From assembly GCA_046296655.1 (NCBI GenBank), contig JBKBLE010000002.1, positions 80,973 through 144,972 of the forward strand: a stretch of 64,000 bases of DNA, read 5' to 3'. A program made the translations under genes and the position numbers. Origin of the DNA: Cloacibacterium sp046296655. GTDB taxonomy: Bacteria > Bacteroidota > Bacteroidia > Flavobacteriales > Weeksellaceae. Below the pieces are notes generated by a model. The model did no database searches. It saw only the letters and a program-made list of their open reading frames with translations, and was not told the origin of the DNA. Shown one piece after another: positions 7,772-17,120 of this stretch; the stretch's first letter is position 1, and each line of letters opens with the position of its first letter.

Positions 7772-9427
7772 TTACGCTTCACAACTTGAACACGTCACAA
7801 AATTCACCATGAGTTCTTTAGAAACAGATTGTGAACGCTGGTAGTATAAGGTTTTCACGCCTAGCTTCCATGCTTCAATCATCAGATTGTTAACATCTTT
7901 AATCGCTAATGAAGGTGGGATATTCAAGTTCAATGACTGCGATTGGTCGATGTATTGTTGGCGTTGTGCTGCTTGTGTAATAATTTCCATTGGGGAAATT
8001 TCCTTAAATGTTTTGAACACGTCTTTTTCGGTCTGTGACAATTCTTTCATGTGTTGTACAGAACCGTGATTTAGCATGATTTCTCTCCAAACATCTTCAT
8101 TGTCTAAACCTTTTTCTTCAAGAAGTTTTGCTAAATATTTGTTCTTTCTCATGAAATTTCCTTTTGCCAAACCTGCTTTGTAGTAATTCGATGCAAAAGG
8201 TTCAATTCCTGGGGAAGTTTGCCCTAAAATTGCTGATGAAGAAGTGGTAGGTGCAATTGCCATTGTAGTTGTGTTTCTCAAACCATAACCTTTCAACATT
8301 TCTGGCTCTCCATAAATATTGGCTAATTCTTTAGATGCTTGAATGGATTGCTCTTGAATTTGTTTGAAAACTTTGGCATTGAACATTTTCGCTTCCATGC
8401 TTTCAAAAGGGATCATATTTTTTTGCAAGTAAGAGTGGTATCCTAAAACGCCCAAACCTAATGCTCTATGTCTCAAAGCAAATTTACGAGCAGAAGACAG
8501 GTAATAGTTTCCTTCGGTTTTTTCTATAAATTCTGACAATACCGCATCCAAGAAATAGATAGCTAATTTCACTGCATTGGTATCTTTCCATTCGTCATAC
8601 AATTCTAAATTCATAGAAGAAAGACAGCAAATGAAACTTTCGTCTGCTGTAGAAGGCAACATGATTTCTGAACACAAGTTACTCGCGTTGATTACCGCTC
8701 CAGAATCTTTGTACACTTGAGGTTTATTACGGTTGACATTATCGGTAAAGAAAATATATGGAAGTCCTTTTTTCTGACGAGACTCTAATACTTTTGCCCA
8801 AACTTTACGTTTCTCCATGTCTCCATCAATCATGTCTTGCATCCAATAATCTGGAACGCAAACTCCCATAAACAAGTTCTGAATTGGGCTACCAATTTCT
8901 TTGATGTTTAAGAATTCTTCAATATCTCCGTGGTCAATGTCTAGGTATGCTGCAAAAGCTCCTCTTCTTACGCCTCCTTGAGAAACTACATCCATCGCAG
9001 TATCAAACAATTTCATGAAAGAAACGGCTCCTGAAGATTTACCATTATCGGTCACGGCTGTTCCTCTATGACGCAATTCACCAAAATAACCAGAAGTTCC
9101 TCCTCCGATTTTGGTCTGCATAATCACTTCTCCTAATTTATGGGTAATTCCTTCGATATGGTCTGGAACGTGAACATTGAAACAAGAAATAGGCAAACCA
9201 CGTTGAGTTCCCATATTTGCCCAAACTGGAGACGAAAAAGAAATCCAACCTTTGGTAATCATTTCCTTAAACGCAGGAATGAGTTCTGGTTTGTACAAGC
9301 GTTTTGCTGCCGCTGTAGTAATTCTGTCAATAGCGCCTTCTACGGTTTCTCCTTTTAGAAGATACCCTCTGTTCAGCATCTGTTCCGACTCTTCATTAAA
9401 CCACCAAATATCTAATTTTTCTTCCAT
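7772..9427 (-). CDS. nrdA: Ribonucleoside-diphosphate reductase, alpha subunit (class I)
   Basis: A 551-residue catalytic subunit that reduces ribonucleotides with NrdB. The ATG at 9427 (MEEKLDIWWFNEE) is preferred over a GTG at 9445. Conserved parts are PISCFNVHV (first redox Cys), KIGGGTSGYFG, the NLCSEI finger-loop with radical Cys, the second redox Cys in FICCLSSMN, and the C-terminal CSSCEA shuttle pair. It has no N-terminal ATP-cone, in contrast to the 761-residue E. coli enzyme. nrdB lies upstream on the same strand after a 355-base gap. Confidence 0.96.
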   Translation of the reverse strand: MEEKLDIWWFNEESEQMLNRGYLLKGETVEGAIDRITTAAAKRLYKPELIPAFKEMITKGWISFSSPVWANMGTQRGLPISCFNVHVPDHIEGITHKLGEVIMQTKIGGGTSGYFGELRHRGTAVTDNGKSSGAVSFMKLFDTAMDVVSQGGVRRGAFAAYLDIDHGDIEEFLNIKEIGSPIQNLFMGVCVPDYWMQDMIDGDMEKRKVWAKVLESRQKKGLPYIFFTDNVNRNKPQVYKDSGAVINASNLCSEIMLPSTADESFICCLSSMNLELYDEWKDTNAVKLAIYFLDAVLSEFIEKTEGNYYLSSARKFALRHRALGLGVLGYHSYLQKNMIPFESMEAKMFNAKVFKQIQEQSIQASKELANIYGEPEMLKGYGLRNTTTMAIAPTTSSSAILGQTSPGIEPFASNYYKAGLAKGNFMRKNKYLAKLLEEKGLDNEDVWREIMLNHGSVQHMKELSQTEKDVFKTFKEISPMEIITQAAQRQQYIDQSQSLNLNIPPSLAIKDVNNLMIEAWKLGVKTLYYQRSQSVSKELMVNFVTCSSCEA

Positions 9428-9782
9428 ATCGTTTAATTTTTTCACAAAAAAAGAATTCTAAATTTTGCATTTAAAATTCAAGATTATTATTTATAGCAGA
9501 AAGTTCTGCAATTTTTATATTTTAAAAACTTTTATTTATTTTTCATCGGGCTTTACCCGATTCTATTGCATGTCGCCACTTCGTGGCTAAGTCATTTGAA
9601 TTTTTGATTGGGTAAAATTCTATTGATTTTTCTCAATTTAAAAAGGGCTTACTTCGGCTTAGCTCAGCATAAAAAAGCACTTTCCTATTGATTTTTTACG
9701 TTCTCTATCTTGAAAACAATTGACGCTCGCTTCGCTCGCGCTCAAGACTCCCATCTTCCAGCATCCAACTCCACGCAAAAAA
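9428..9782. other. nrdB-nrdA spacer with small palindromes
   Basis: No coding sequence is seen. It holds TCGGGCTTTACCCGA (9547-9561), GCCACTTCGTGGC (9574-9586) and GGGCTTACTTCGGCTTAGCTC (around 9645), followed near 9735 by CGCTCGCTTCGCTCGCGCTC. These are intergenic palindromes of the kind scattered through this window and could form RNA hairpins in an nrdBA transcript. Confidence 0.5.
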
Positions 9783-10757
9783 TTAGAACAAATCGTTAGC
9801 AGTGATGCTCTTATCGTGCTTAGTGTAATCTACTGGTCTTTTTGCAAAGAAGTCATCTAAAGAATTAGCGAAAACTTCTTCCTCGAACCACATCATTGGT
9901 TTGTATTGTTCAGGTGTTACGTTGTAACGGGTTTTCATGCCAATTTTTTTCAAAGAATCATCTACTCTGTATTTCATAAAGTTCAGCAAGTCTTCTTTTG
10001 AGAACATTTCTATCTCTCCTGCTTCGAAAATCCAGTCTAGAATTTTCGCTTCCAGTTCTACAGAACGGTCTACTAAACCATATATATCTTCGATGTCTGC
10101 ATCGGTCAATAATTCTGGTTGTTCTTCGCGAATTTTATTGATTAAATAGATTCCAGCATTGGCGTGAATTTGTTCATCTACCGAAGTCCAAGCGATGATG
10201 TTCGATACATTTTTCATGTATCCTTTGAATCTTGTGAAAGATAAAATCGTGGCAAATTGACTGAACAGCGAAACGTTTTCTATTAAAATAGAGAATAATA
10301 ACAGTGAAGAAACGTACTCTTTATGATTGGTAGATTTCGCATTGGCTAAAACGGTGTTCAAATAGTCTATTCTCTCTCTGATGGCAGGAATTTCAATCAC
10401 ATTATTGAATTCATCATTATATCCTAATACTTCCAATAATCTAGAATAAGCCTCACTGTGACGGAATTCGCATTCTGCAAAGGTAGCGCCCAAACCATTG
10501 AGTTCTGGTTTTGGCATGTGGTTGTATAGATTTCCCCAGAAAGTTTTTACAGAAACTTCAATTTGAGCAATCGCTAAAAGCGCATGTTTTACCGCGTTTT
10601 GTTCGTAGGGCTCAAGATTAGAATGGAAATCTTGTACATCCGCAGTAAAATCTATTTCTGAGTGTACCCAAAAAGATTTATTAATAGCATCAACAAATTG
10701 TAGCACTTCTGGATATTCAAAAGGTTTATAACTGATACGTTTGTCAAAAATTCCCAT
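9783..10757 (-). CDS. nrdB: Ribonucleoside-diphosphate reductase, beta subunit (class I)
   Basis: A 324-residue di-metal subunit that generates the radical for NrdA. Metal ligands fit E67 (AIAQIEVSV), E97 and H100 (CEFRH) and the later SVDEQIHANAG motif. Tyr104, four residues after H100, corresponds to the radical Tyr (E. coli Y122), so this is a Tyr-bearing NrdB. No ATP-cone is fused at the N-terminus. It has its own promoter and precedes nrdA on the minus strand. Confidence 0.96.
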   Translation of the reverse strand: MGIFDKRISYKPFEYPEVLQFVDAINKSFWVHSEIDFTADVQDFHSNLEPYEQNAVKHALLAIAQIEVSVKTFWGNLYNHMPKPELNGLGATFAECEFRHSEAYSRLLEVLGYNDEFNNVIEIPAIRERIDYLNTVLANAKSTNHKEYVSSLLLFSILIENVSLFSQFATILSFTRFKGYMKNVSNIIAWTSVDEQIHANAGIYLINKIREEQPELLTDADIEDIYGLVDRSVELEAKILDWIFEAGEIEMFSKEDLLNFMKYRVDDSLKKIGMKTRYNVTPEQYKPMMWFEEEVFANSLDDFFAKRPVDYTKHDKSITANDLF

Positions 10758-11088
10758 AGCTTGTTGCTTTTTTTATCAATTATCTGATTAAGTCTGACTA
10801 CAAAAATAGAAATTGAAGTTATAAATCAAAAATGAAAACGCCTCATTCATGTTAAATTTTTGGTTTTTAGGGGCAAAAGTTTTCCACAATTACATAGAAG
10901 TTTGATGAATAAAGCCTTTGCGTGCCCTTTGCACTTAAATAGGGCTTTTACAAGGTATCTTTTATTAAACAATTACACAGAATTTCATTATTTAAAGTAT
11001 TTTACAATTAAACATAAGATTTTAAAATTTTTGCTATTCTTTTCTTGTAACAAGTATCTAAAATTTACTACTTATTCCAAAAAAGCCC
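10758..11088. other. Divergent promoter region between nrdB and the exporter operon
   Basis: Apart from the nrdB promoter it holds TTTTCCACA (10880-10888), one base from a DnaA box, and an AT-rich stretch before 11089. No gene is convincing; a short open frame from 10860 has low-complexity composition. Confidence 0.5.
10801..10830 (-). promoter_or_regulatory. Promoter of nrdB
   Basis: On the minus strand a TTTG (10830-10827) is followed after 18 bases by TATTTTTG (10808-10801), matching the Bacteroidota -33 TTTG / -7 TAnnTTTG consensus with proper spacing, 43 bases before the ATG. Confidence 0.6.
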
Positions 11089-11778
11089 ATGCTAGTCATC
11101 AAGGATTTACATAAGTCTTACGATATCGGTCATAATAAGTTGCACGTATTGAAAGGAATTAACCTAGAAATCGGCGAAGGAGAGTTCGTTTCGATTATGG
11201 GAAGTTCTGGTTCTGGAAAGTCTACTTTACTGAATATCATTGGTATTTTAGATGAAAAAGACAGCGGAATTTATGAATTAGATGGCATTCCTATAGAACA
11301 TCTCACCGAAACCAAAGCGGCAGAATACAGAAGTAAATTTTTAGGATTTGTTTTCCAATCTTTCAATTTAATTGGGTATAAAACGGCATTAGAAAATGTG
11401 GCGCTTCCTCTTTATTATCAAGATGTTCCTAGAAAAGAGCGAAACCAACGCGCGATGGAATATTTAGAGAAAGTAGGTTTAGCACAATGGGCGAATCACT
11501 TGCCTAATGAACTTTCGGGTGGACAAAAACAGCGTGTAGCGATTGCAAGAGCTTTAATTACCAATCCTAAAGTGATTTTGGCGGACGAACCAACAGGAGC
11601 ACTCGATTCTCAGACCACTCATGATATTATGAAACTTCTTCAAGATATTAATAACGAAGGAAAAACCATCATCGTAGTTACCCACGAACCAGATGTAGCG
11701 GCTCAAACCAAGAGAAATGTACACCTGAAAGATGGACTTATTGAAGTAGATGAATACATAGAACAGATTGTTTTGTAA
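11089..11778 (+). CDS. ABC transporter ATP-binding protein, MacB/LolD type
   Basis: A 229-residue ATPase that powers the two permeases downstream. Walker A is GSSGSGKST (about 38-46), the signature is LSGGQKQR, and Walker B is VILADEPTG with the catalytic Glu. The Q-loop region is FVFQSFNLIGY. It heads the operon ATPase-permease-permease-adaptor, the layout of MacAB-like tripartite exporters. Substrate (antibiotic, peptide or lipid) cannot be told. A hairpin-rich gap of 116 bases separates it from the first permease. Confidence 0.93.
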   Translation: MLVIKDLHKSYDIGHNKLHVLKGINLEIGEGEFVSIMGSSGSGKSTLLNIIGILDEKDSGIYELDGIPIEHLTETKAAEYRSKFLGFVFQSFNLIGYKTALENVALPLYYQDVPRKERNQRAMEYLEKVGLAQWANHLPNELSGGQKQRVAIARALITNPKVILADEPTGALDSQTTHDIMKLLQDINNEGKTIIVVTHEPDVAAQTKRNVHLKDGLIEVDEYIEQIVL

Positions 11779-11894
11779 AAGACCGAAGTCGGAAGTCGGA
11801 AGACGGAAGATCTAGGTAAACCTAATTATTAAATTTAAAAAAATAAGCGGTTTTTTTGTCTTCGGACTTCGAACTTCCCGCTTCCAACTTAAAA
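11779..11894. repeat. Inverted GAAGTCGGAAG-type repeats between exporter genes
   Basis: The spacer begins GACCGAAGTCGGAAGTCGGA and ends CTTCGGACTTCGAACTTCCC; the second is close to the reverse complement of the first. The arms are internally repetitive (GAAGTCG, GAAGTCG, GAAGACG). The transcript could fold into a long imperfect stem between the ATPase and permease genes. Confidence 0.7.
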
Positions 11895-13124
11895 ATGTTT
11901 GATATAGACCGTTGGCAAGAAATTTTTAGTTCTATTCGCAGTAATGTATTGCGAACGGTGCTCTCTGGGTTTACCGTAGCGCTGGGTTTATATATTTTTA
12001 TTGTTCTCTTCGGTATTGGAAAAGGATTGCAAAATGCCTTCCAAGAAGGATTTACCAGAGATGCACAGAATCTTATTTCCATTTTTACTGGAAAAACCAC
12101 CATTGCCTACGGAGGTTTACAAGCAGATAGAGATGTTACACTTAACAATAGTGATTATGACGCTCTCATTAATTCACAGCCAGAAAAAGTTCAATATTCT
12201 ACCCCAAGATATTCTACCAGTCTTAATGTAAAATATGGTAAAGAAAGTGGTTTCTACCAAATCAGCGGAGCTAATGATGAAGAAGTAAAAATAGAGAACC
12301 GACAATTACTCAACGGAAGATTTATCTCTCCAAAAGATATTGACGAAAAACAAAATGTAGCCGTAATCGGTAGAATGGTACAGCGTGACCTCATCAAAAA
12401 TGGAGATCCTGTAGGAAAAGAACTCGAGATTAACGGTAGTGTTTTCAAAGTGATAGGTGTTTTTTCTGATGATGGTGGTGACTGGGACGAACGTATGATT
12501 TCCATCCCTATTTCTACCCTTCAGCAAATGAAAAAAGGTTCTGATACGGTGAGTACGGTGTACATTGCCTATGACGAAAAACTAAATCCTGAACAAGCCC
12601 TCGCTTATAGTGACCAACTGAAAAAAGAATTAAAAGCCAGAAAAAAAGTTTCTCCAGATGATGAAAATGCCGTGGTCGTAAGAAACAGAGCAGAAGGTTT
12701 GAAAGATTCTTTCCAATTTTTATTTGTCATTACCATGATTGTGGGATTCATTGGTCTCGGAACTTTATTGGCAGGAATTATTGGTATTAGCAATATCATG
12801 GTGTATATCGTGAAAGAAAGAACTCAGGAAATTGGAGTAAGAAAAGCCATCGGTGCTAAACCGAGAAGCATTGTTACTTTGATTATTCAAGAAAGTATTG
12901 TGATTACCGTGATTTCTGGATTGATAGGCGTTGCTTTAGGCGTTTTGACTTTGAAATTAATTGGCAATAGTTTAGAAGAATATTTCATTAAAGACCCAAG
13001 TGTTGGTTGGCTATTGATTACTGCAGCCTTCATCAGTTTGGTGATGTCTGGATTGCTTGCTGGATTTGTTCCTGCATACAGAGCGAGTAAAATAAAACCA
13101 ATAGAAGCATTGAGAGCGGAGTAA
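11895..13124 (+). CDS. MacB/FtsX-type ABC permease 1
   Basis: A 409-residue permease starting at ATG 11895 (MFDIDRWQEIFSSIRSN). It has one membrane helix near the N-terminus (GFTVALGLYIFIVLFGIG), a large MacB_PCD periplasmic part (about 45-270), then three helices within the FtsX domain including KERTQEIGVRKAIGAK, and ends PAYRASKIKPIEALRAE. These are the family hallmarks. It works with the second permease as a heterodimer; substrate is unknown. Confidence 0.92.
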   Translation: MFDIDRWQEIFSSIRSNVLRTVLSGFTVALGLYIFIVLFGIGKGLQNAFQEGFTRDAQNLISIFTGKTTIAYGGLQADRDVTLNNSDYDALINSQPEKVQYSTPRYSTSLNVKYGKESGFYQISGANDEEVKIENRQLLNGRFISPKDIDEKQNVAVIGRMVQRDLIKNGDPVGKELEINGSVFKVIGVFSDDGGDWDERMISIPISTLQQMKKGSDTVSTVYIAYDEKLNPEQALAYSDQLKKELKARKKVSPDDENAVVVRNRAEGLKDSFQFLFVITMIVGFIGLGTLLAGIIGISNIMVYIVKERTQEIGVRKAIGAKPRSIVTLIIQESIVITVISGLIGVALGVLTLKLIGNSLEEYFIKDPSVGWLLITAAFISLVMSGLLAGFVPAYRASKIKPIEALRAE

Positions 13125-13209
13125 AATTTGATAATGTGGTAATTTGAAAATTTGATAATGAAATAATCACTCGAATCGCTGAACACGAAACTCTAAACAA
13201 AAATTAGAA
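13125..13209. repeat. Low-complexity TTTGATAATG spacer repeat
   Basis: AATTTGATAATG occurs twice within 40 bases (13126 and 13149), separated by TGGTAATTTGAAA. A similar degenerate run (GGAAAGTTGAAAATTGAAAATG) follows the M3 peptidase gene at 34568. Both lie between genes. Confidence 0.55.
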
Positions 13210-14481
13210 ATGAACATCATATTCAAAATAGATACGTGGCAAGAAATTTATTATTCACTTAAAAATAATAAACTTCGTACTTTCCTCACCATGATTGGTG
13301 TAGGTTGGGGTATGTTTTTGTTTGTTAGTTTATTAGGAGCTGCAAAAGGCATGGAAAATGGTTTTGACAAATTATTTTCTGGATTTGCGACCAATTCTAT
13401 TTTTATGTGGGCACAGAATACTACTATTCCGTATAATGGTTTCCCAAAAGGCAGACAATTGAGTTTGCACCTTCCTGATATGGATTTATTGGAAAAGAAA
13501 ATCCCACAGATTGATTATATTTCGCCTCAAAACTCTAGAGGAAATTTTGGAAATCCTGGTGAACAAATGAACCGCAACGGAAAATCTACCACGTATACCC
13601 TTACTGGAGATTATCCTGCAGGAAATAAAATTTCTGAAAAGAAATTAATCTTCGGAAGATATATCAATGATGCAGATGTTACTGCCAGTAAAAACGTAGT
13701 AGTCATCGGTGAAGAAATTTATAAAAACTTCTTTGATGCCAAGAAAAATGAAAATCCTATTGGGAAATCTATTAATATCAAAGGTATATTCTTTAACGTG
13801 ATCGGTGTTTATAAAGTAGCCAAAGCTGGTGGACCGATGGATAATGATACCACAGCGTACATTCCGCTTTCTACTTATACTAAAATGTATAATGATGGAG
13901 ACAAAGTAGACTTTTTTGCCATCGTGAGTAAACCAGAAGCCAATCTGGAAACCGTAGAAGAACAAGCCAAACTAGAACTCAAAAAGAAAAATAACGTTTC
14001 TCCTGAAGACACCAACGCTTTTGGAAGTTTCAACTTGGGGAAAATGTTCGGGAAAATGTATGGCTTTTTAACAGGAATGCAATTGCTCACCATTATTGTA
14101 GGAGCGCTTACCATTTTGGCGGGAGTGATTGCGATTTCTAACATTTTATTGATTACCGTAAAAGAAAGAACCAAAGAAATAGGCATCAGAAGAGCTTTGG
14201 GAGCGAAACCTTCTGAAGTAAGAAATCAGATTTTGCTAGAAAGTGTGGTGATTACCTTGACTTCGGGACTATTAGGGTTTATTTTTGGAATTTTCCTTTT
14301 GATGATTATCAATGCGATGACTCAGAACCAAGATGCTTTCCCTTTTTATAATCCTACGGTAAATTATTCACACGTTTTTGCAGCGATGGCAGTGATGACG
14401 ATTTTAGGACTTCTCATCGGGATGATTCCTGCACAAAGAGCCGTGAAAATTAAACCAATAGAAGCTTTAAGAAGCGAATAA
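13210..14481 (+). CDS. MacB/FtsX-type ABC permease 2
   Basis: A 423-residue permease homologous to the gene before it: the same N-terminal WQEIYYSLKNNKLRTFLTM, a MacB_PCD periplasmic domain, and the C-terminal FtsX helices with KERTKEIGIRRALGAKPSE and PAQRAVKIKPIEALRSE. The duplicated, diverged permease pair suggests an obligate heterodimer around the single ATPase type. It lies 85 bases after permease 1 and 96 bases before the adaptor. Confidence 0.92.
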   Translation: MNIIFKIDTWQEIYYSLKNNKLRTFLTMIGVGWGMFLFVSLLGAAKGMENGFDKLFSGFATNSIFMWAQNTTIPYNGFPKGRQLSLHLPDMDLLEKKIPQIDYISPQNSRGNFGNPGEQMNRNGKSTTYTLTGDYPAGNKISEKKLIFGRYINDADVTASKNVVVIGEEIYKNFFDAKKNENPIGKSINIKGIFFNVIGVYKVAKAGGPMDNDTTAYIPLSTYTKMYNDGDKVDFFAIVSKPEANLETVEEQAKLELKKKNNVSPEDTNAFGSFNLGKMFGKMYGFLTGMQLLTIIVGALTILAGVIAISNILLITVKERTKEIGIRRALGAKPSEVRNQILLESVVITLTSGLLGFIFGIFLLMIINAMTQNQDAFPFYNPTVNYSHVFAAMAVMTILGLLIGMIPAQRAVKIKPIEALRSE

Positions 14482-14577
14482 TACATGTGAATTTGCCATT
14501 ATTTTTTTTCTTTTGGAAAAATCAATGGCGAATTAAAAATAAATTAAACTTGATAACAATTAAATATTTCATATAAA

Positions 14578-15768
14578 ATGAAAAACTTAACCTTCAAAAA
14601 AGTAGTTTATATTCTCTTAGGTTTGCTTTTTGCAGCTGGACTTCTGATGGGAATAAGTTACCTGATTAAATCTAATTCTCAAGAAAGCGAAGCTTTTCTC
14701 ACCAGAAAACCATTCGTGCAAAATCTTGATGATAAAGTAATGGCTACTGGTAAAATAGTTCCCAGAGAAGAAGTAGAAATTAAGCCGAATATGTCTGGGA
14801 TTATAGACAAAATCTTGGTAAAAGAAGGCGACCATGTTTCTGCGGGAGAACTTATTGCTACCCTTAAAATTGTACCGAGCGTTCCTCAGGTAAATGCTGC
14901 TCAACAAGAAGTGCAAAATGCAAATCTTCAAATTAATAATGCTAAAATTAATTTGGCAAATCAGCAACAGCAATTTGAGATGCAACAGCGTTTGTACACT
15001 CAAGGCGTAATTTCTAAACAAGAATTTCTTACTGCTCAACAGCAATTGCAATCCATGCAAAACCAGTTGAAAAATGCGCAACAACAATTGCAAACCGCTC
15101 AGAAAAATCTACAAATCGCTAGAACTGGTGTTGCCGAAGGTTTACAAAGTCTTGCTACCACTCAAATTCGTTCTAAAGCCACTGGAACGGTACTAGAAGT
15201 TCCTGTAAAAGTTGGTTATCAGGTAATTGAAGCCAATCAGTTTAATGCTGGAACCACTATCTGTAGTGTCGCAGACCTTAACTCTCTTATTTTTGAAGGT
15301 AAGATAGACGAAGCGCAAGCTGGAAAAATCAAGGAGGGCATGAAGATGAACATCGTCATCGGTGCTTTACAAAATAAAACTTTCCCAGGAAGAGTAACCA
15401 TGATTGCTCCAAAAGGAAAAGATGAAAACGGAACCATCAAATTCCCGATTGAAGGAGACGTTTTTAACCCGAGTAATGAATACATCAGAGCTGGATTTTC
15501 TGCCAATGGCGAAATTGTTTTGAGCTCTCAGAAAAACGCTTTACTTCTAGACGAAAGTCTTATTCAATATGAAAAACAAAATGGTAAAGATGTTCCTTTT
15601 GTAGAAGTAAAACAAAAAGACGGAAAATTCAAAAAAGTGTTCGTAAAACTGGGTGCATCTGATGGAATTAATGTTCAAATTCTTTCAGGAATTACTAAAG
15701 ATTCTGAAGTAAAAGTTTGGAACCCATCTGATAAAGACAAAGAAGAATTGAAAGAAAAGAAAAAATAA
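14578..15768 (+). CDS. HlyD/MacA-type periplasmic adaptor (membrane fusion protein)
   Basis: A 396-residue adaptor with an N-terminal anchor helix (VVYILLGLLFAAGLLMGISYL), a biotinyl-lipoyl-like half (MSGIIDKILVKEGDHVSAGE), a long Gln-rich coiled coil at about 100-190, the second lipoyl half (SKATGTVLEVPVKVGYQV), and a beta-barrel part. It links the inner-membrane permeases to an outer-membrane channel. No TolC-like gene is nearby, so the channel must be encoded elsewhere. Confidence 0.93.
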   Translation: MKNLTFKKVVYILLGLLFAAGLLMGISYLIKSNSQESEAFLTRKPFVQNLDDKVMATGKIVPREEVEIKPNMSGIIDKILVKEGDHVSAGELIATLKIVPSVPQVNAAQQEVQNANLQINNAKINLANQQQQFEMQQRLYTQGVISKQEFLTAQQQLQSMQNQLKNAQQQLQTAQKNLQIARTGVAEGLQSLATTQIRSKATGTVLEVPVKVGYQVIEANQFNAGTTICSVADLNSLIFEGKIDEAQAGKIKEGMKMNIVIGALQNKTFPGRVTMIAPKGKDENGTIKFPIEGDVFNPSNEYIRAGFSANGEIVLSSQKNALLLDESLIQYEKQNGKDVPFVEVKQKDGKFKKVFVKLGASDGINVQILSGITKDSEVKVWNPSDKDKEELKEKKK

Positions 15769-15796
15769 AAACCGCTTAATAGCATCAATGAAAATA

Positions 15797-15829
15797 AAGA
15801 ACTTCTAGAAATTCTAGAAGTTTTTTTTT
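15797..15829. terminator. Terminator after the exporter operon
   Basis: ACTTCTAGAA and TTCTAGAAGT (15801-15821) form a 10-bp stem around one base and are followed by nine T. It also lies at the end of the convergent gene on the minus strand. Confidence 0.85.
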
Positions 15830-16415
15830 ATTTCTTTCTCGTAAGAAGCACTACATTTAAGAACAAAAGCAATAGGGAAAGAGACACTAAAATGCTTTGG
15901 TTTACATTTTCTAGTTTATTCTTTTCAATCACTTTTTCGGCTATGTCTGATAGTTTTTGACTTTGGTTTAAAAAGGTTCTCACCTCTATTTTTTGGTCTT
16001 CTTCTTTATTCTGAACACTATGTTGAGAGAAGTAAACCAATTTATTTTTTACATTGTAAGCAGCCACCCAAAATTCATTAGAATTGCTCATCACAAAATA
16101 GTCTATTTGGTAATGATTCGTTCTTACTTTGCCTAAATGTTTGGTGAGGAATTTATTTTGGTCTTTGTCGATAACTTTTATGGCATAAATATCAAGCGGT
16201 TGATTCACTCTGTTAATGACCTGAATCGACATGGATTTTTCTAAAAAATTGCTAAAACTCTTTTGAAAAAACCAATATCCGAAGAATGCCAAACCTAATA
16301 TTACAATAAAAAATCTGATATTTTTAGCCCATCTCGCTCTGGCTCCCGTTTTAAATAAACTTAAAATAAGAGCTAGAATTAAGAGTAAAAGTAAAACAAA
16401 ATTGAGACTATTCAT
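15828..16415 (-). CDS. Membrane protein of unknown function
   Basis: A 195-residue protein with two N-terminal helices (LNFVLLLLLILALILSLF and FFIVILGLAFFGYWFF), a non-membrane middle of about 120 residues, and a C-terminal helix (SLSLLLLFLNVVLLT). The middle part (INRVNQPLDIYAIKVID) reads like a soluble beta-rich domain outside the membrane. I do not recognise a family. It converges on the exporter operon. Confidence 0.7.
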   Translation of the reverse strand: MNSLNFVLLLLLILALILSLFKTGARARWAKNIRFFIVILGLAFFGYWFFQKSFSNFLEKSMSIQVINRVNQPLDIYAIKVIDKDQNKFLTKHLGKVRTNHYQIDYFVMSNSNEFWVAAYNVKNKLVYFSQHSVQNKEEDQKIEVRTFLNQSQKLSDIAEKVIEKNKLENVNQSILVSLSLLLLFLNVVLLTRKK

Positions 16416-16463
16416 TCTAACAAAGATATTGTTTTTGGTTGACTTTTGAAAAAATCAGAAATT

Positions 16464-17111
16464 CTACAATTCCACATTCCATTCTTTATAAAATTCATCT
16501 AGGAATTGCAACATAAAATTGTGTCTTTCTGACGCGATTTTTTTTCCCGTTTCGGTGTTCATTAAATCTTTGAGCAATAATAATTTTTCATAAAAATGAT
16601 TAATAGTTGTTCCGTTTGATTTTTTGTATTCTTCTTTGTTCATGCCTAGATTCGGCTTGATTTCTGGATGATACATCAAATTATTTTTAAATCCACCAAA
16701 ATTGAAAGTTCTTGCAATCCCAATTGCACCAATCGCATCCAAACGGTCTGCATCTTGTACAATTTGCAATTCTAAAGGAGGATTTTCTGGAGCTTCTGCT
16801 CTATTTTTAAAGGAAATATTTTTAATGACAAACAACACTTGCTCTATTAATTCACCCTCTACATGAATTTCTTCGAGAAAATCTTTAGAAATTTTCAAAG
16901 CCAAAGTTTCATCACCGTTGTGAAACTTAGGGTCTGCAATATCGTGCAATAGCGCAGAAAGTTCTATCACTTCTAGATTTCCGCCTTCTTTTTCGGCTAT
17001 TTTTTTAGAGAGTTTCCAGACGCGTTCTATGTGAAACCAATCGTGTCCCGCTTCTGCGCCTTCTAGTTTTTCTTTAACAAAATTTATGGTAAGGGTGATG
17101 TGATTTTTCAT
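16464..17111 (-). CDS. HD domain phosphohydrolase
   Basis: A 215-residue metal-dependent phosphohydrolase of the HD superfamily. The His and His-Asp metal ligands fit GHDWFHIERVW (about 23-33) and LLHDIADPKF (about 60-69), and the distal Asp is in IVQDADRLDAIGAIGIART. This matches the YpgQ/YedJ-like group of nucleotide phosphohydrolases. It ends 48 bases before the membrane gene and starts 9 bases after the hydrolase gene stop, suggesting co-transcription. Confidence 0.88.
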   Translation of the reverse strand: MKNHITLTINFVKEKLEGAEAGHDWFHIERVWKLSKKIAEKEGGNLEVIELSALLHDIADPKFHNGDETLALKISKDFLEEIHVEGELIEQVLFVIKNISFKNRAEAPENPPLELQIVQDADRLDAIGAIGIARTFNFGGFKNNLMYHPEIKPNLGMNKEEYKKSNGTTINHFYEKLLLLKDLMNTETGKKIASERHNFMLQFLDEFYKEWNVEL

Positions 17112-17120
17112 GTTCCAAAA

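Noticed and set aside
10880..10888. DnaA box near nrdB
   Set aside because: One match with one mismatch and no cluster; too weak for a regulatory call or an origin.
10860..11114. Open frame of 84 codons before the ABC ATPase
   Set aside because: AT-rich leader translation with no domain; it overlaps the real start of the ATPase.
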